DNA of 64,000 nt from Paramyrothecium sp. XJ0827 (Eukaryota; Ascomycota; Sordariomycetes; Hypocreales; Stachybotryaceae). Location of the stretch: contig JAJFPB010000006.1 in the NCBI GenBank assembly GCA_020881915.1, forward strand, positions 682,001-746,000, read 5' to 3'. Both the position numbers and the translations under genes were made by a program. A model generated the notes under the pieces. That model was not told the DNA's origin. It ran no database searches and worked only from the letters and a program-made list of their open reading frames with translations. This document shows, one piece after another, positions 10,107-20,179 of this stretch (its first letter is position 1; the number at the start of each line of letters is the position of its first letter).

Positions 10107-11920
10107 TTACACCAGTCTCTTCAGGCCGTTTCCCCAGGTTTTGCAGCGGTCTTCGGGGTCAACATGCTTGTTTTCATACAAGCAGTCAACGTACTGGTAA
10201 GTACATCTTTCATAAGCATGACTAGATGACTCCTTGACAGTTCCGTGAGGCCAGGTGCCCCAGCCAGGCTTGCAACTCTCGACATAGGTCTCCTTGCACT
10301 CCTCATATTGCTCCTTGCAGGCATCCTTACAGGCGTCAGGGCAGGAGTGACGTGAGTATGACTTGCAGTGTCGGCTATCTGGCTCAGTGTATAACTTGAA
10401 AGGGCGGTTCCAGAAGTCCTGCTTGATATCATTGCAAGTCACCAGGGGAAGCTCGATGCCGCCGACAGGGTTACCTGGACCATAGTTGTGCTTCTTGGAG
10501 GTCGGCTGCTTGCAAATGTTGGTAGGCTCAGGGATGACAGTGGTAGCAGTAGACTTAGTGGAGGTTCGGATCGTGGTGGTCGTAGTAGGGCAGGGACCAA
10601 CACTAGTAACTGGAGGCTTTGGAGGGGTCGGGTGCTGGGGCTTGTTCTTGTCGTAGCACTTCTTCTTGTCGCATTTCTTGCCTTTGCAGTCGTTGTGGCA
10701 GTACTTCTTGATGCCTGCACACCAGTTGCTGAACTCAAGGCACCCAAGGGAGGCAGGGAAGCCAGCATACTTCCAGCAGGAGGTAACTAGTTTTGCACAG
10801 GTCTTCCAGGCGCCAAGGCAGCCATCTTCATGCTCAAAGTCGGGAAGAGGTGGAGCACACCACTTTCCAACCTTATAGTCGCACTCACTAGGGGGAGTTG
10901 AAGTGGAGGTACATAGAGATGAAGTACTAGTGGTAGTTGAGGTGAATTTCGTGGTCGTGCTTGGAGCAGTGGTGGTATCGGGGGCCTTAGACGAGGACGA
11001 CGATGGTGCCGGTGTAGATGTTGGGGTCTCGACAGAGGAGGAGGTGGTAGTATTAACAGGAGGGCTATGGCCGCAGGGCTCGAGTGACAAGAGCTCCCTT
11101 GCGACATACAACGTCAGCCGTCTGCTGCCGCCACATATTTGGGATGGATCGCCACGGCAGGGCATATTGCAGTCCTCTGCAGGAGCCTCTGTGGTATGAT
11201 TTCCCATGACAGAACCACAATAGCATTCCTCTGAAGTATCAAAAGTTAGCTCCGGCCGTAGAACCAAAAGCACGAAAAGGGGAAAGGCTTACGTGCGAAC
11301 TCTGTGCCGGCGAAGGGGAATCCCCTGTCTCGGCAAGCGGACAAACATTGGGCAGGGGTAAAAGTTTCGTGGGGAATGTCCCGAGGCCAGGGAAGGGAGC
11401 GACCGTTGGGGCCATCGTCTGTGTAGCAGCCAAGAGGAGCATAGTCCTCGATGTCCACCTCGTGAGGGTGGGTACTGAAGGTCGGGTCCTGGTAGATAGA
11501 CAGAGCATCGTTGCCACCGCAAACCTCGGAGCTATTGCCGTTGCAGGGGAAGCTACACTGGCTCTCATCCAAAGCCGGGGAGTTGACGGTGGCACCGCAG
11601 TAACACTCTCCATAGTATTCAAGACCGGCATACCGGAAGCCGTTGCCTAGACAGACATCGTGAGCTATTTACTTCGCAAGAAAGGACCAAATATTGTAGA
11701 ACTCACCCTTGCACTCAGCAACACACGATTCAATGGTCATGTTCCTGGAGCTCTGCTCCGAACGGTACTCAAGAGTCCTCGGAGAACCATCTTGAAAACA
11801 TCCCGAGTAGACAAAAGGTCTGAAGGGTTCAAGGCAGGGAGGGAGCTGGAAGTTGGTGGCTTGAGTATGCTGGAAAAGAGAGAGTGCTGCTACAGCAAGG
11901 AGCGTCTTTGTGACGGCCAT
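10107..11920 (-). CDS. Secreted protein with two WSC domains, Ser/Thr-rich linker and cysteine-rich C-terminus
   Basis: Three exons (11920-11707, 11646-11293, 11230-10107) join in phase to 563 residues. The start at 11920 gives a signal peptide (MAVTKTLLAVAALSLF). The first WSC domain begins YSGCFQDGSPRTLEY and continues across the intron into EYYGECYCGATV and CGGNDALSIY. The second begins LGCYTDDGPNGRSLP and its second half crosses the next intron at EFAQECYCGSVMG, ending CGGSRRLTLY. A Ser/Thr/Pro-rich linker, likely O-glycosylated, leads to a Cys/Lys-rich region. WSC domains bind carbohydrate in cell-wall sensors and secreted proteins. I see no transmembrane helix, so this is probably extracellular or wall-associated rather than a stress sensor. 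Confidence 0.88.
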
Positions 11921-13341
11921 AGCGGGTGGCGGCGAGGACTGGTACTCCAACGGATCGATTAAGAAGCCGAATCAGGCACTTCAGATGAAGGATGAGAGTG
12001 AACTCTAGAAGCCTGGTTGTGTAGAGAAAAATGTTCAGGGAGCGGGTCAAGCAGGGGACTTATAAATGCTTCCGAGAGCGCGAAGGCATGACGAGCAGGC
12101 CGACGGTCCGGTCCGAACCAGCTGTGCGATACGCAGGGGCTTGGCTTGGCGTTAATACTCTCAGCTCGACCGGCGGCAGATAAGAAAGGATCTAGAACAC
12201 CAAACTGCATATATTACTTCCGCAAAGGCTACCATGCACAGGGTTCTTGCGTCAGGTGGACCTCTGGGCACCTTCTTGTGATCTGGCTGATCGGCCGGAA
12301 CCACAGGGACCCTCATAGCGGAGATTCAAGCTGCAGCCGTGAATCCCAAAACGGCTGCGTGCACCCCTGCATGGTAGGTGCGGGTGAGACGCTGACGGAG
12401 AATATGTCGGTTGGTGTCCAGCCTTACCCGAAATAGACCCTTGTCACAGGGCCAAGTAGGGATTTACAGGGGACGCGATATGCAAGAGTATCAATAAAGA
12501 CAGCAATATTCCGGTCGGCATATGATCCACCGGTGAGGCTGATGGTTTATATTGCTCCATGCATGGCATGACAGCAATAGTGTATGTCATCCCGCCTTGG
12601 CAATCAAATCGGTGATATTCTCTCTTTGGGCATGATGACATTGGGCTGACCGTCTTCACTATGTCTTTTGACAACCTTTGGTAGATAAGCTGTGTCCGAG
12701 TACCGAGCTCAGCCTCGGCACGTTGTGTGGGTCGGGGGATGGACACAGGGGTAGCCGGTACCTGCGTGCCTAGTGTCTGGGGTTTTCCCAAGCTTTTCAT
12801 AACTCTCAAGGACCTGGACAGCCCTATTAGAATGAAAATGCAGGGTTTGGATTCGGGATATATCGGTAGTGATGGAAAGCGGTGCGTTACGCGTACAATA
12901 ATGGTACAAATGCAGTTACTTACCGAGTCTGAAACCCATCTGGTCTCCCTCAGTGCGGCTGCCGGAGGGGTTGGGATTAAGCTCAATAGATGACCGTGAG
13001 ATATTGGGCGAGGCGTGCAGGAGCTGAATGGCTGTGTATTTTTTACAGATGAAACTTGCTTGGGCCTGAAATTTAGTACTGTGTATATCTTTTGTGCAAG
13101 AATCAGATGAGCTCCGACCTTAGTGAGTCACATTCAATACGCTTAACCATGTCGTGCTCCTAACGTCGATGACACAGCTTACAGAACAACCTGGACGTTG
13201 GGCCATGGAGGAAGATTTCTTGTTACAGCGCAGCCAGCCCGAGTCCAACCTTACGCAAGATATCTCACGGCTTTCCAATGCTCATTAGAAGAGGAGATTA
13301 ACTGACTCAGTCGTAGATCTTGAAACCCACCATCGCTGCAA
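11921..13341. other. Intergenic, WSC promoter side
   Basis: A 1.4 kb stretch. A 180-codon minus frame at 12444-12986 has no domain, signal peptide or family resemblance I can see, so I do not call it a gene. Confidence 0.5.
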
Positions 13342-14376
13342 CTACAAACTACCCAAATCCTGCCTGACATGAACTACAATCTTTCCCTTCGTCCGTCCAA
13401 GCCTGAGCTTCTCGTACGCCTTTGGGGCATCCTTAAAGTCAAACCTTTCATCGATAACTGGCTTCACCTTCCCTTGTAGCATCCATTGTCCAATCTGCTC
13501 ATAATCTTTCCTGATGTTCTGCAGCCGGACCATTTGATACTGCCTTTTTCCACCACCGAGCCAAGCGGGCATGTAGCTTCGACGAAACGTGGTTAGCATC
13601 GAGCCTTGCATGCCAACCTGCATGAATATTCCTGTCTGCTTTAGGAACTTGTGGCTCTGCTCATACAGGCCATTAGGTCCCCCGACATTATCCACCACAA
13701 CGTCGAAAACCTGTCCCTTCTTTATCAGCTCCTCTAGGACATCGGTTGTCTTGTAGTCAATGACCTCGGAAGCCCCAAGGCGACGGCAAAGGTCCAGATT
13801 GGCGGTCGAGCTCGTTGCTGTAACGCTTGCGCCTAGGGCTGTGGCAAACTGGATTGTGTATGTGCCTACGCCACCACTGCCGCCGTTAATGAAGACCTTG
13901 CACCCAGGCTTGACGACATCTCGTGGCAGAGATTGTAGGGCTGTCATCGCGGCCGTGCCAACTGCAGCGGCGTCATCGTAATCTATGCCGTCTGGTAGAG
14001 GCGCGCACTCGGAACTAGACGCCAAGGTGATTTGGGCCAGAGTGCCAAACTTTGGAAACTTCTTGCCAATGCTGAGACCGCCAAAAACAAGCTGCCCTTC
14101 ATTGATGGCGCTGTTTGATGCATGTTTACCGATGACGCGGCCACAGAAGTCGAGACCTGGGATCGTGGGAGGATCAATCATCATCTTTCCCAGCAAGGGT
14201 GTCTCTGGGAGCTTGTACTCGACCGGATTGATCGCGGCGGTGATGACTTCGACTAGTATCTGATCTTCGGTGAGGGCCGACGCGCTGGGTATTATTGCTT
14301 TCTCGTTGAGGACGATAGACTCGGCTAAGGTGCCCTGCACACTCGTGAACTGCCATGCTTTCATGGTGGACGCCAT
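13342..14376 (-). CDS. Quinone oxidoreductase-like/zinc-type medium-chain dehydrogenase
   Basis: A 344-residue, single-exon MDR protein starting at the ATG on 14376 (MASTMKAWQF). The frame extends to 14640, but that part encodes a poly-Phe stretch from an A-rich leader and is probably 5' UTR. The GroES-like part includes AAINPVEYKLPE and PGLDFCGRVIG. The nucleotide-binding motif is GGSGGVG at residues 165-171. The structural-zinc cysteines of alcohol dehydrogenases are not visible, which fits the QOR/reticulon-4-interacting-protein-like branch. Expected activity is NADPH-dependent reduction of quinones or enones. It lies divergent from a Zn2Cys6 gene, a common regulator-enzyme pairing in fungi. 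Confidence 0.9.
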   Translation of the reverse strand: MASTMKAWQFTSVQGTLAESIVLNEKAIIPSASALTEDQILVEVITAAINPVEYKLPETPLLGKMMIDPPTIPGLDFCGRVIGKHASNSAINEGQLVFGGLSIGKKFPKFGTLAQITLASSSECAPLPDGIDYDDAAAVGTAAMTALQSLPRDVVKPGCKVFINGGSGGVGTYTIQFATALGASVTATSSTANLDLCRRLGASEVIDYKTTDVLEELIKKGQVFDVVVDNVGGPNGLYEQSHKFLKQTGIFMQVGMQGSMLTTFRRSYMPAWLGGGKRQYQMVRLQNIRKDYEQIGQWMLQGKVKPVIDERFDFKDAPKAYEKLRLGRTKGKIVVHVRQDLGSL

Positions 14377-14896
14377 ATTGCTGTCCTCCGATCTTGATGG
14401 AGGAAGACTTGGCAAGACTAAATACACAATATGGTTCGAGATTAGGTGGAAATACAGATAAATCCACACCAAAAAAAAGAAGAAAAAAAATAGAATAAGC
14501 GCAGTCTTTATGAACAAACCGGCCCGAGAGTAAGGGGCTAGGGAGAGGGCCGCGAAGAGGTCCTTTCCATTTGCCATTCTTTCACCCGCAATCGACAACA
14601 GACTGACCTTGTCGACCGAATCACGGTATCTAACGTTCACCCCCGTTCGCAGTCTTGGCTATGATTGGTCAATGAGCAACCACTAGCGCTCGGCCAGGGC
14701 ATGAGAGTCTTCTCGGGTTCGGATTGCAAGGGGCTTAGATTAGACTTGGACGAATTAAGATTCCCATGAGAAGGACCCGCCCAGCGGTCTAGATTCAATG
14801 CCGAACCCGCCGGACTCAAGCGGAATCTTGTTTCACCCAACCCCATCCTCCTTTGAACCAAAAAATTCGCCTGCCAAAGCACCACCTGTTGTCAAG
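14377..14896. promoter_or_regulatory. Divergent promoter region between QOR-like and Zn2Cys6 genes
   Basis: About 520 bp between two outward-facing starts. It includes an A-rich tract near 14470-14490 on the plus strand. No specific binding site is claimed. Confidence 0.4.
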
Positions 14897-16081
14897 ATGG
14901 CAAGGATAGGCCACAAGAAATCCCGCAATGGCTGCTCTCGCTGCAAGGAGAGAAAGGTTAAAGTGTGTTGTACCTTGTTTATCCTTCATGGCAGACTTTC
15001 GTTGACCCAATAGTGTGACGAGAGGACCCCCTGCGGTGCGTGCGTCAAACACGGCTTTGATTGCAGCCGGGAGGCGCGATATGCCTGCCACAGGAACCCG
15101 AATCCGAGATCAATGAGAGTCGTGGCGGCCGTCTGCAAGACTCCTGCGGATTACTCCACAATACTGGCTGGGGATTCCAATCAGCCATTTTCCGCCAACC
15201 CGTCCCCGCCCAGTTGGGCTGAGGACCTACGGCTGATGAACCATTACACGGCTCTGACCTCGGCAACATTGCCAGGAGCGTGCCACCATGTTTGGCAAAG
15301 TAGAGTGCTAGAGGAAGCTGTTGCATATCCCTTCCTGATGCACCAGATTCTTGCCATATCAGCTTTTCATCTGGGGTATCTTCAGCCTACTCAAGCGAGA
15401 ATCCATCTTGTTCGAGGCTTGCAACATCAACAAAATGCTGTTGGTGGGATTAAGACTGAGGTCTCTCAAGTCACCTCTCACAACTGCCATGCACTCTTCA
15501 CAGCATCATCACTTTTGTTCATGGGTGCTTTCGCCGCCTCTACTACCGGCATGTACCCAGATGACCGTCGAGCTATTGACGACTTGCTCGACGTATTTCT
15601 CCTTCTGCGAGGTGTCGGTGACATATTGAGCTCATCAAAAGCTCACTTCCGCCGGGGCATACTGAAGGATTTCATGCAGTGTGAAACTCAGAAGCGGGAG
15701 AGTCAGCTGCTACAATCATTGCTACCCAGGCTTGATTGCGTGAAGAATCATGTGGAGACGTATGAAGAGAGCCTCGATGTCAAAGTCCTTGTGGAAGAAG
15801 CCCTGGCAACTTTACGAGAAAGAGTCATCAGGGCTTCCACTCCATCTCCAGAGTTGAACGTCATCGTCCTCTGGCCGATGGACCTCAAGGACGGCTTCCT
15901 AGCCCTGATACGTTCGTACAATCCGTTGGCGCTTGTCGTGATCGCACATTACGCCTTGGTACTTCATGCCGCAGGCCGAGACTTTTGGTTTATTGAGGGT
16001 TGGGGAAGGCGATTGAACAGATATATCGCAGAGCTTCTCTCGTTGGAGTGGCAAGAGCTGATACCCTTGCCGACAACATGA
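14897..16081 (+). CDS. Zn2Cys6 fungal transcription factor
   Basis: Two exons, 14897-14962 and 15014-16081, give 377 residues. The 51-bp intron splits the zinc cluster exactly between its halves and has a gttgac branch and a tag acceptor. Joining restores all six cysteines at residues 13, 16, 23, 29, 32 and 39 (NGCSRCKERKVKCDE then CGACVKHGFDC). The remainder resembles sterol-uptake-control-type regulators (HVWQSRVLEEAVAYPFLMHQ then AFHLGYL), an impression from motif style, not a search. It probably controls the divergent oxidoreductase and possibly itself. Confidence 0.9.
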
Positions 16082-16703
16082 ATGAACTAACTTGTGACAC
16101 CGGGTAGAATTCTGAGCATGAGTGATACGAATACAAATCATGCTGCAAAACCTAAGCAAAAGAGGGGAAGCCACAGAATAGAGAGGCATAGTTTCCTCTC
16201 ACGCCCTTGCCACAAATCTTGAGAATGTGGGAGGACACCGAGGACGTGGAGATAGAGGCTTCGGGCATCGCCCCGTATGGAGGGGTCATTTGAGTCTAAT
16301 TTTTGACCGCTATCCCTACATGGATTTTGATAGGTGAAGCTGTTTGAGAAGTGTATTTAAAGAAATAAGAGACTTGATCCAAATCCGGCTCTTCCGTGCT
16401 CATGCTAAATTTGAGGAGTATTCGGGGCATTGCCCAGCTCAGGAAAACGGGGTTACTGTGGGACCTGACGAGCTAGAGCACTCACCCATGCGGACTCGGG
16501 CTTTGCCAGGATTCGTGTGGCCAATTGGCAAATCCATAAAACGAGCCCAGAGGAAGCGTGGGTTGTGCTGCCGCTACTTTGTTCTTGCGTGGGGCACACG
16601 TCCTCACCCACCTAGTCCAGTTCCCAGGCTCCTCGCGCCACGCATTTTTCCAACTACAACTGCAACATATGACCATTCAACGCAACATTTGAGAATCATA
16701 ACA
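16082..16703. other. Intergenic upstream of the YKT6-like gene
   Basis: An open frame from 16344 overlaps the first YKT6 exon in another frame and shows no domain. I regard it as chance. No other feature seen. Confidence 0.5.
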
Positions 16704-17546
16704 ATGAAGCTACACTATATCGGCGTGTGTATCGTGGCGGACACTCCTCATGCGTCGAGGGTGCATCAATTAAGCTGACTGACTGTGTTCCGTGATAGAT
16801 CATTCGCAATGAAAGCGAACCTACGCACGAAATTTGCGCTGAGAAGGATTTGAGCGCATATTCCCGTTTCACTCGTAATAGGTCGGTGTTTCGTGCTTTG
16901 AGGTCACGCCTTTTCTAACGGCGAACAGCTACGGCGAGTTTATGACCTTGATTGCGAAGACGGTCGCAGGGCGAACACAGCCAGGTCAACGCCAGAGTGT
17001 CGAAGAGCAGGGTAAATAATAGACCACAAACAACCCGTGTTATGTGTTCCTGTACAAAAGGCTTACGTTGAAAACCCCTGGAGAGTATACCTTCCATGCC
17101 TACGGTCGCGCCGAGGGCGTCTGTGGGATCGCTATATCCGATCAGACATATCCTTCCCTGGTGGCTCACCAGGTCCTTAGCAGGGTTGTGGATGACTTCT
17201 TGGCCACGCACCCACGCTCCTCGTGGGCCAACGGGACCCCCAGTATTTTTTGTCCTGACATCCGAGAGTGTCTCACGAGGTATCAGAATCCGGAGCGAGC
17301 TGACAGCATCATGAAAATTCAGAAGGAATTAGACGAGACTAAAATCGTCCTGCACAAAACGATTGAAAGCGTGCTACAGCGTGGTGAGAAGATTGAAGAC
17401 TTGGTGGCTAAGAGTGATGATTTGACAGCGCAGAGTAAAATGTTTTACCGTACGTATACATCACTTGCCTATCTTCCCTGGTCGGTTGCTTACAAGATTG
17501 ACTAGAACAGGCTAAGAAACACAACTCATGCTGCCTATTGATGTAA
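16704..17546 (+). CDS. YKT6-like: YKT6-type R-SNARE (longin domain, C-terminal prenylation motif)
   Basis: Five exons (16704-16724, 16799-16881, 16929-17011, 17084-17449, 17506-17546) join in phase to 197 residues, the usual YKT6 length. The N-terminus starts MKLHYIGIIRNESEP, then YSRFTRNSYGEFM and GQRQSVEEQ of the longin domain. The SNARE motif includes ADSIMKIQKELDETKIVLHK and VLQRGEK, which supplies the zero-layer Arg. The last exon gives the terminal Cys-Cys-Leu-Leu-Met, a palmitoylation cysteine plus CaaX box, supporting the model. YKT6 is a lipid-anchored SNARE acting in ER-Golgi, endosome-vacuole and autophagosome fusion. The first exon is only 21 bp. Whether this is the sole genomic copy or a diverged paralogue cannot be told from the window. 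Confidence 0.92.
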
Positions 17547-17976
17547 TCTGGGGAATAGGGAGGAAATGCATTTCTTTATCAAGTCAGAGTTACTGCGAGC
17601 TAGTTGCACGGGCAGGGCCTGGAAATCTTCATGGCAACAAGCACACAAAGCGCATCCATATTGCAGCGTTGTCGCTTGGTAGGCGTTCAGGATGACTCAT
17701 GGCCTTGCAAGGATGTCTTGACAAGTTACCATGCTTTTGTCCATCACCATCAGTATAGTACTGTTGCGAGTCCACGATACCAAATCTAGTTGGAAGAATG
17801 GTGGTCACCAGCATGTCATGTTCGAGGAAGTTCTGAAGACTGGATATGCGCCAAATATGAGCCCTACAAATTGATTCACTCTCTAGGAAAACACATGGCC
17901 AGGAATGAGACACATATTTGTCCAATCTAACTAATAAATCGAGTGTATTCTCGCCTACACCATATCTTCTGACATA
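17547..17976. other. Intergenic, convergent ends
   Basis: Space between the ends of the SNARE gene and the aldo/keto reductase. No gene seen. Confidence 0.6.
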
Positions 17977-19119
17977 CTACTCTTTCCCAATCGGCCTTGG
18001 GGCCCGTTCCCACGCCATGGGTGCGGCGGCGCCTACCAACGGCGGCGAAATGCCTGTCTCTGTGGGGTTGTTGGAAATGAAGTTCATTGGGAAACCAATA
18101 TCGAACGGCTTGACCTCTTCCAGTCGTCTGATTTGGTCATCAGACAAGCGAATGCTGAGCGCCTTGATATTTTCCTGTAGGTGCTCGACTTTTCTGCCGC
18201 CAACCATGGGAAAGACATGCCTCGTCTTGTGCAAAACGTACGCCAGCGCAACCTGCTGGATGCTTTGATTGCCAAGCTCTGCAGCTACCTGCTCGAGAGC
18301 TTCGCTTACCCTCCGCTCGTCCTCGTTCTGTTCGGCACCGAACATGTTTCGCAAGCCTTCTCCTGCCTTTTTGCGCTCCTCAATCTGCTTCGTGGTCTGG
18401 AATTTGCCCCCACCGAGTACATCCCATGGACATAATGCCATGCCAAAGTGATGTGCCATGGGAATGATGTCACGTTCGAAATCGCGCATGAGCAAATTCC
18501 ACCGGCCTTGGTAGACAGAGAAGGGAGTCTTGCCATGCGCGCGTGCGTAGGTATTGGCCGCCGAGACCACCCAGGCTGGGGTGTCAGATGCACCAAGGTA
18601 AAGGACTTTCCCTTGTTCCACCAGGATATGCAGGGAGTCCATGAGCTCTTCAATAGAGGTCGTCCAATCCCACCAGTGAATGTACAGAAGGTCGATGTAA
18701 TCGGTCTGCAGCTTCTTCAAGGAATCGCGGACAGAGAGCGTCAGGGACTTTTTGTGATTGCCGCAGAAGTTCACTGTCTTGCCAGTTCCAAGCTCCCAAG
18801 CGCGATACTGGGTTGTGAACTTGGTGGCAACAAACATGAGATCTCTGTTGTTTCTTGCCTTCATCCACTCGCCAACGAATTTCTCTGATTCCTCGTTCTG
18901 ATAATTGTTGGCCGTGTCGATGAAGTTGCCCCCCGCGTCATGGAAGGCATCTAGCAGCTTGAACGCCTCGTCTTTGTTCATCGAGCCCATGAAGCTAGAC
19001 CAAGCCTCGCCAATGGACATTGCACCCAAGCACAACGGGGAAACCCGCACTCCTGCGGTGCTGGAAAGAACACGGAATCGACCGAGTTCGGTCTCGGGCT
19101 CTGGCGCAGGTTGAAACAT
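17977..19119 (-). CDS. Aldo/keto reductase, aryl-alcohol dehydrogenase (AAD)/NorB-like
   Basis: A complete single-exon gene of 380 residues. The AKR tetrad is present: Asp68 and Tyr73 in [15 protein letters not shown], Lys100 in FVATKF, and His148 in [10 protein letters not shown]. Further family motifs are [11 protein letters not shown] near the start and [20 protein letters not shown], typical of the AAD subgroup that also contains norsolorinic-acid-reductase-like enzymes. The enzyme should reduce aryl aldehydes or ketones with NADPH in the cytosol. It is not clearly part of a metabolite cluster, although the UstYa/precursor pair lies about 4 kb away. Confidence 0.93.
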   Translation of the reverse strand: MFQPAPEPETELGRFRVLSSTAGVRVSPLCLGAMSIGEAWSSFMGSMNKDEAFKLLDAFHDAGGNFIDTANNYQNEESEKFVGEWMKARNNRDLMFVATKFTTQYRAWELGTGKTVNFCGNHKKSLTLSVRDSLKKLQTDYIDLLYIHWWDWTTSIEELMDSLHILVEQGKVLYLGASDTPAWVVSAANTYARAHGKTPFSVYQGRWNLLMRDFERDIIPMAHHFGMALCPWDVLGGGKFQTTKQIEERKKAGEGLRNMFGAEQNEDERRVSEALEQVAAELGNQSIQQVALAYVLHKTRHVFPMVGGRKVEHLQENIKALSIRLSDDQIRRLEEVKPFDIGFPMNFISNNPTETGISPPLVGAAAPMAWERAPRPIGKE

Positions 19120-20179
19120 TTTGTTAGACGGAGAGGTGGGATGTAGAAATGATTCGAGATGGCGATTGCAGGCTAAACAGAGTTTTCTATGCGGACTGTT
19201 GGAGAAACAAGAGTGCAGAACTTCATCATTGAGCGCGCTTCCTTGGAGATTTATACTTGAGCAGTTCTCTCACTGGTTAACGGGTGGTGATGAAGGCGGC
19301 CTCAACTGCCGGTTGTAGGCCCGGGAAGATTGCTTAACTCCGGGAGGGGCCCAAACATCATTCCCCATTCGACTATCAAGCTTGAATTCATTTGGCATAG
19401 CTCGGGCTTGGTCCGACGCATTCTGTGCTAGTGGACGGCGTTGTGCCTACCACAAAGTTAGGAGGGTAATCTTAGCGCAACTCAAACCCCCTCAAAAATG
19501 ACGATGTCTCTCGACAGTTAATGATATCATTGTTTATTCATGTACCCGCAACGGCAATAGCAGTCTTTCAGTGTCCGTCCTTACGTCCGTATATCTCCGA
19601 CGAGATTTTCAGCAGGTTGAACCCAAATCACTCCGAACGTGATACAGGAAAATTTCCTCAACCATGCAGAAAGTCTACCTACCCTACACTGTGGCAGTTT
19701 GTCAGCTCGTTTTATCAGCTCGCTTTGCCTGACTATCTTCCGGAGTGATTGAGCTACCAACACGCAAAGAAGCTTTACCCTTAACTTGGACGGGTTTTTT
19801 TTTTTTCGAAAGCATACGTTCAGGAAGTTTTGTGTAGCATAGCGATAGGCTTCATTGATTGAGTATGGTGGCTCTGGCCTGTTTCTACAGAGGAGGCATG
19901 GGTTTCAAGCTTGAGCCAAACTTGCTTGGTGCTAGCCAGGCAATTTTAAAATGCAAGCCACGGGAGACTCGAAAACAAGGTTGTTACACCTCTTGTATGA
20001 ATTCACAACTCCTCCACAATAGACAGAAGGTCTATAAGTTGGCTGATGTAAGACAAATGTATTGATAATGACAATCTTAGTCGGCAGGACAATGAAGGCC
20101 ACCCCGGATGGGTCATCCCTGAAATTCATGGAGCTTTCAAAAAGTGTCAAGTGGATGAAACCCAACTTGGTGCTTCTCA
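19120..20179. other. Intergenic, promoter side of the aldo/keto reductase
   Basis: About 1.06 kb with a poly-T run near 19795-19806. No supported gene. Confidence 0.5.

Noticed and set aside
12444..12986. 180-codon minus-strand open frame
   Set aside because: No signal peptide, domain, or family-like motif; codon content looks like chance, and the frame lies in promoter-side sequence.
16344..16778. 144-codon plus-strand frame overlapping the first YKT6 exon
   Set aside because: The YKT6 reading in another frame is strongly supported; this frame has no features of its own.
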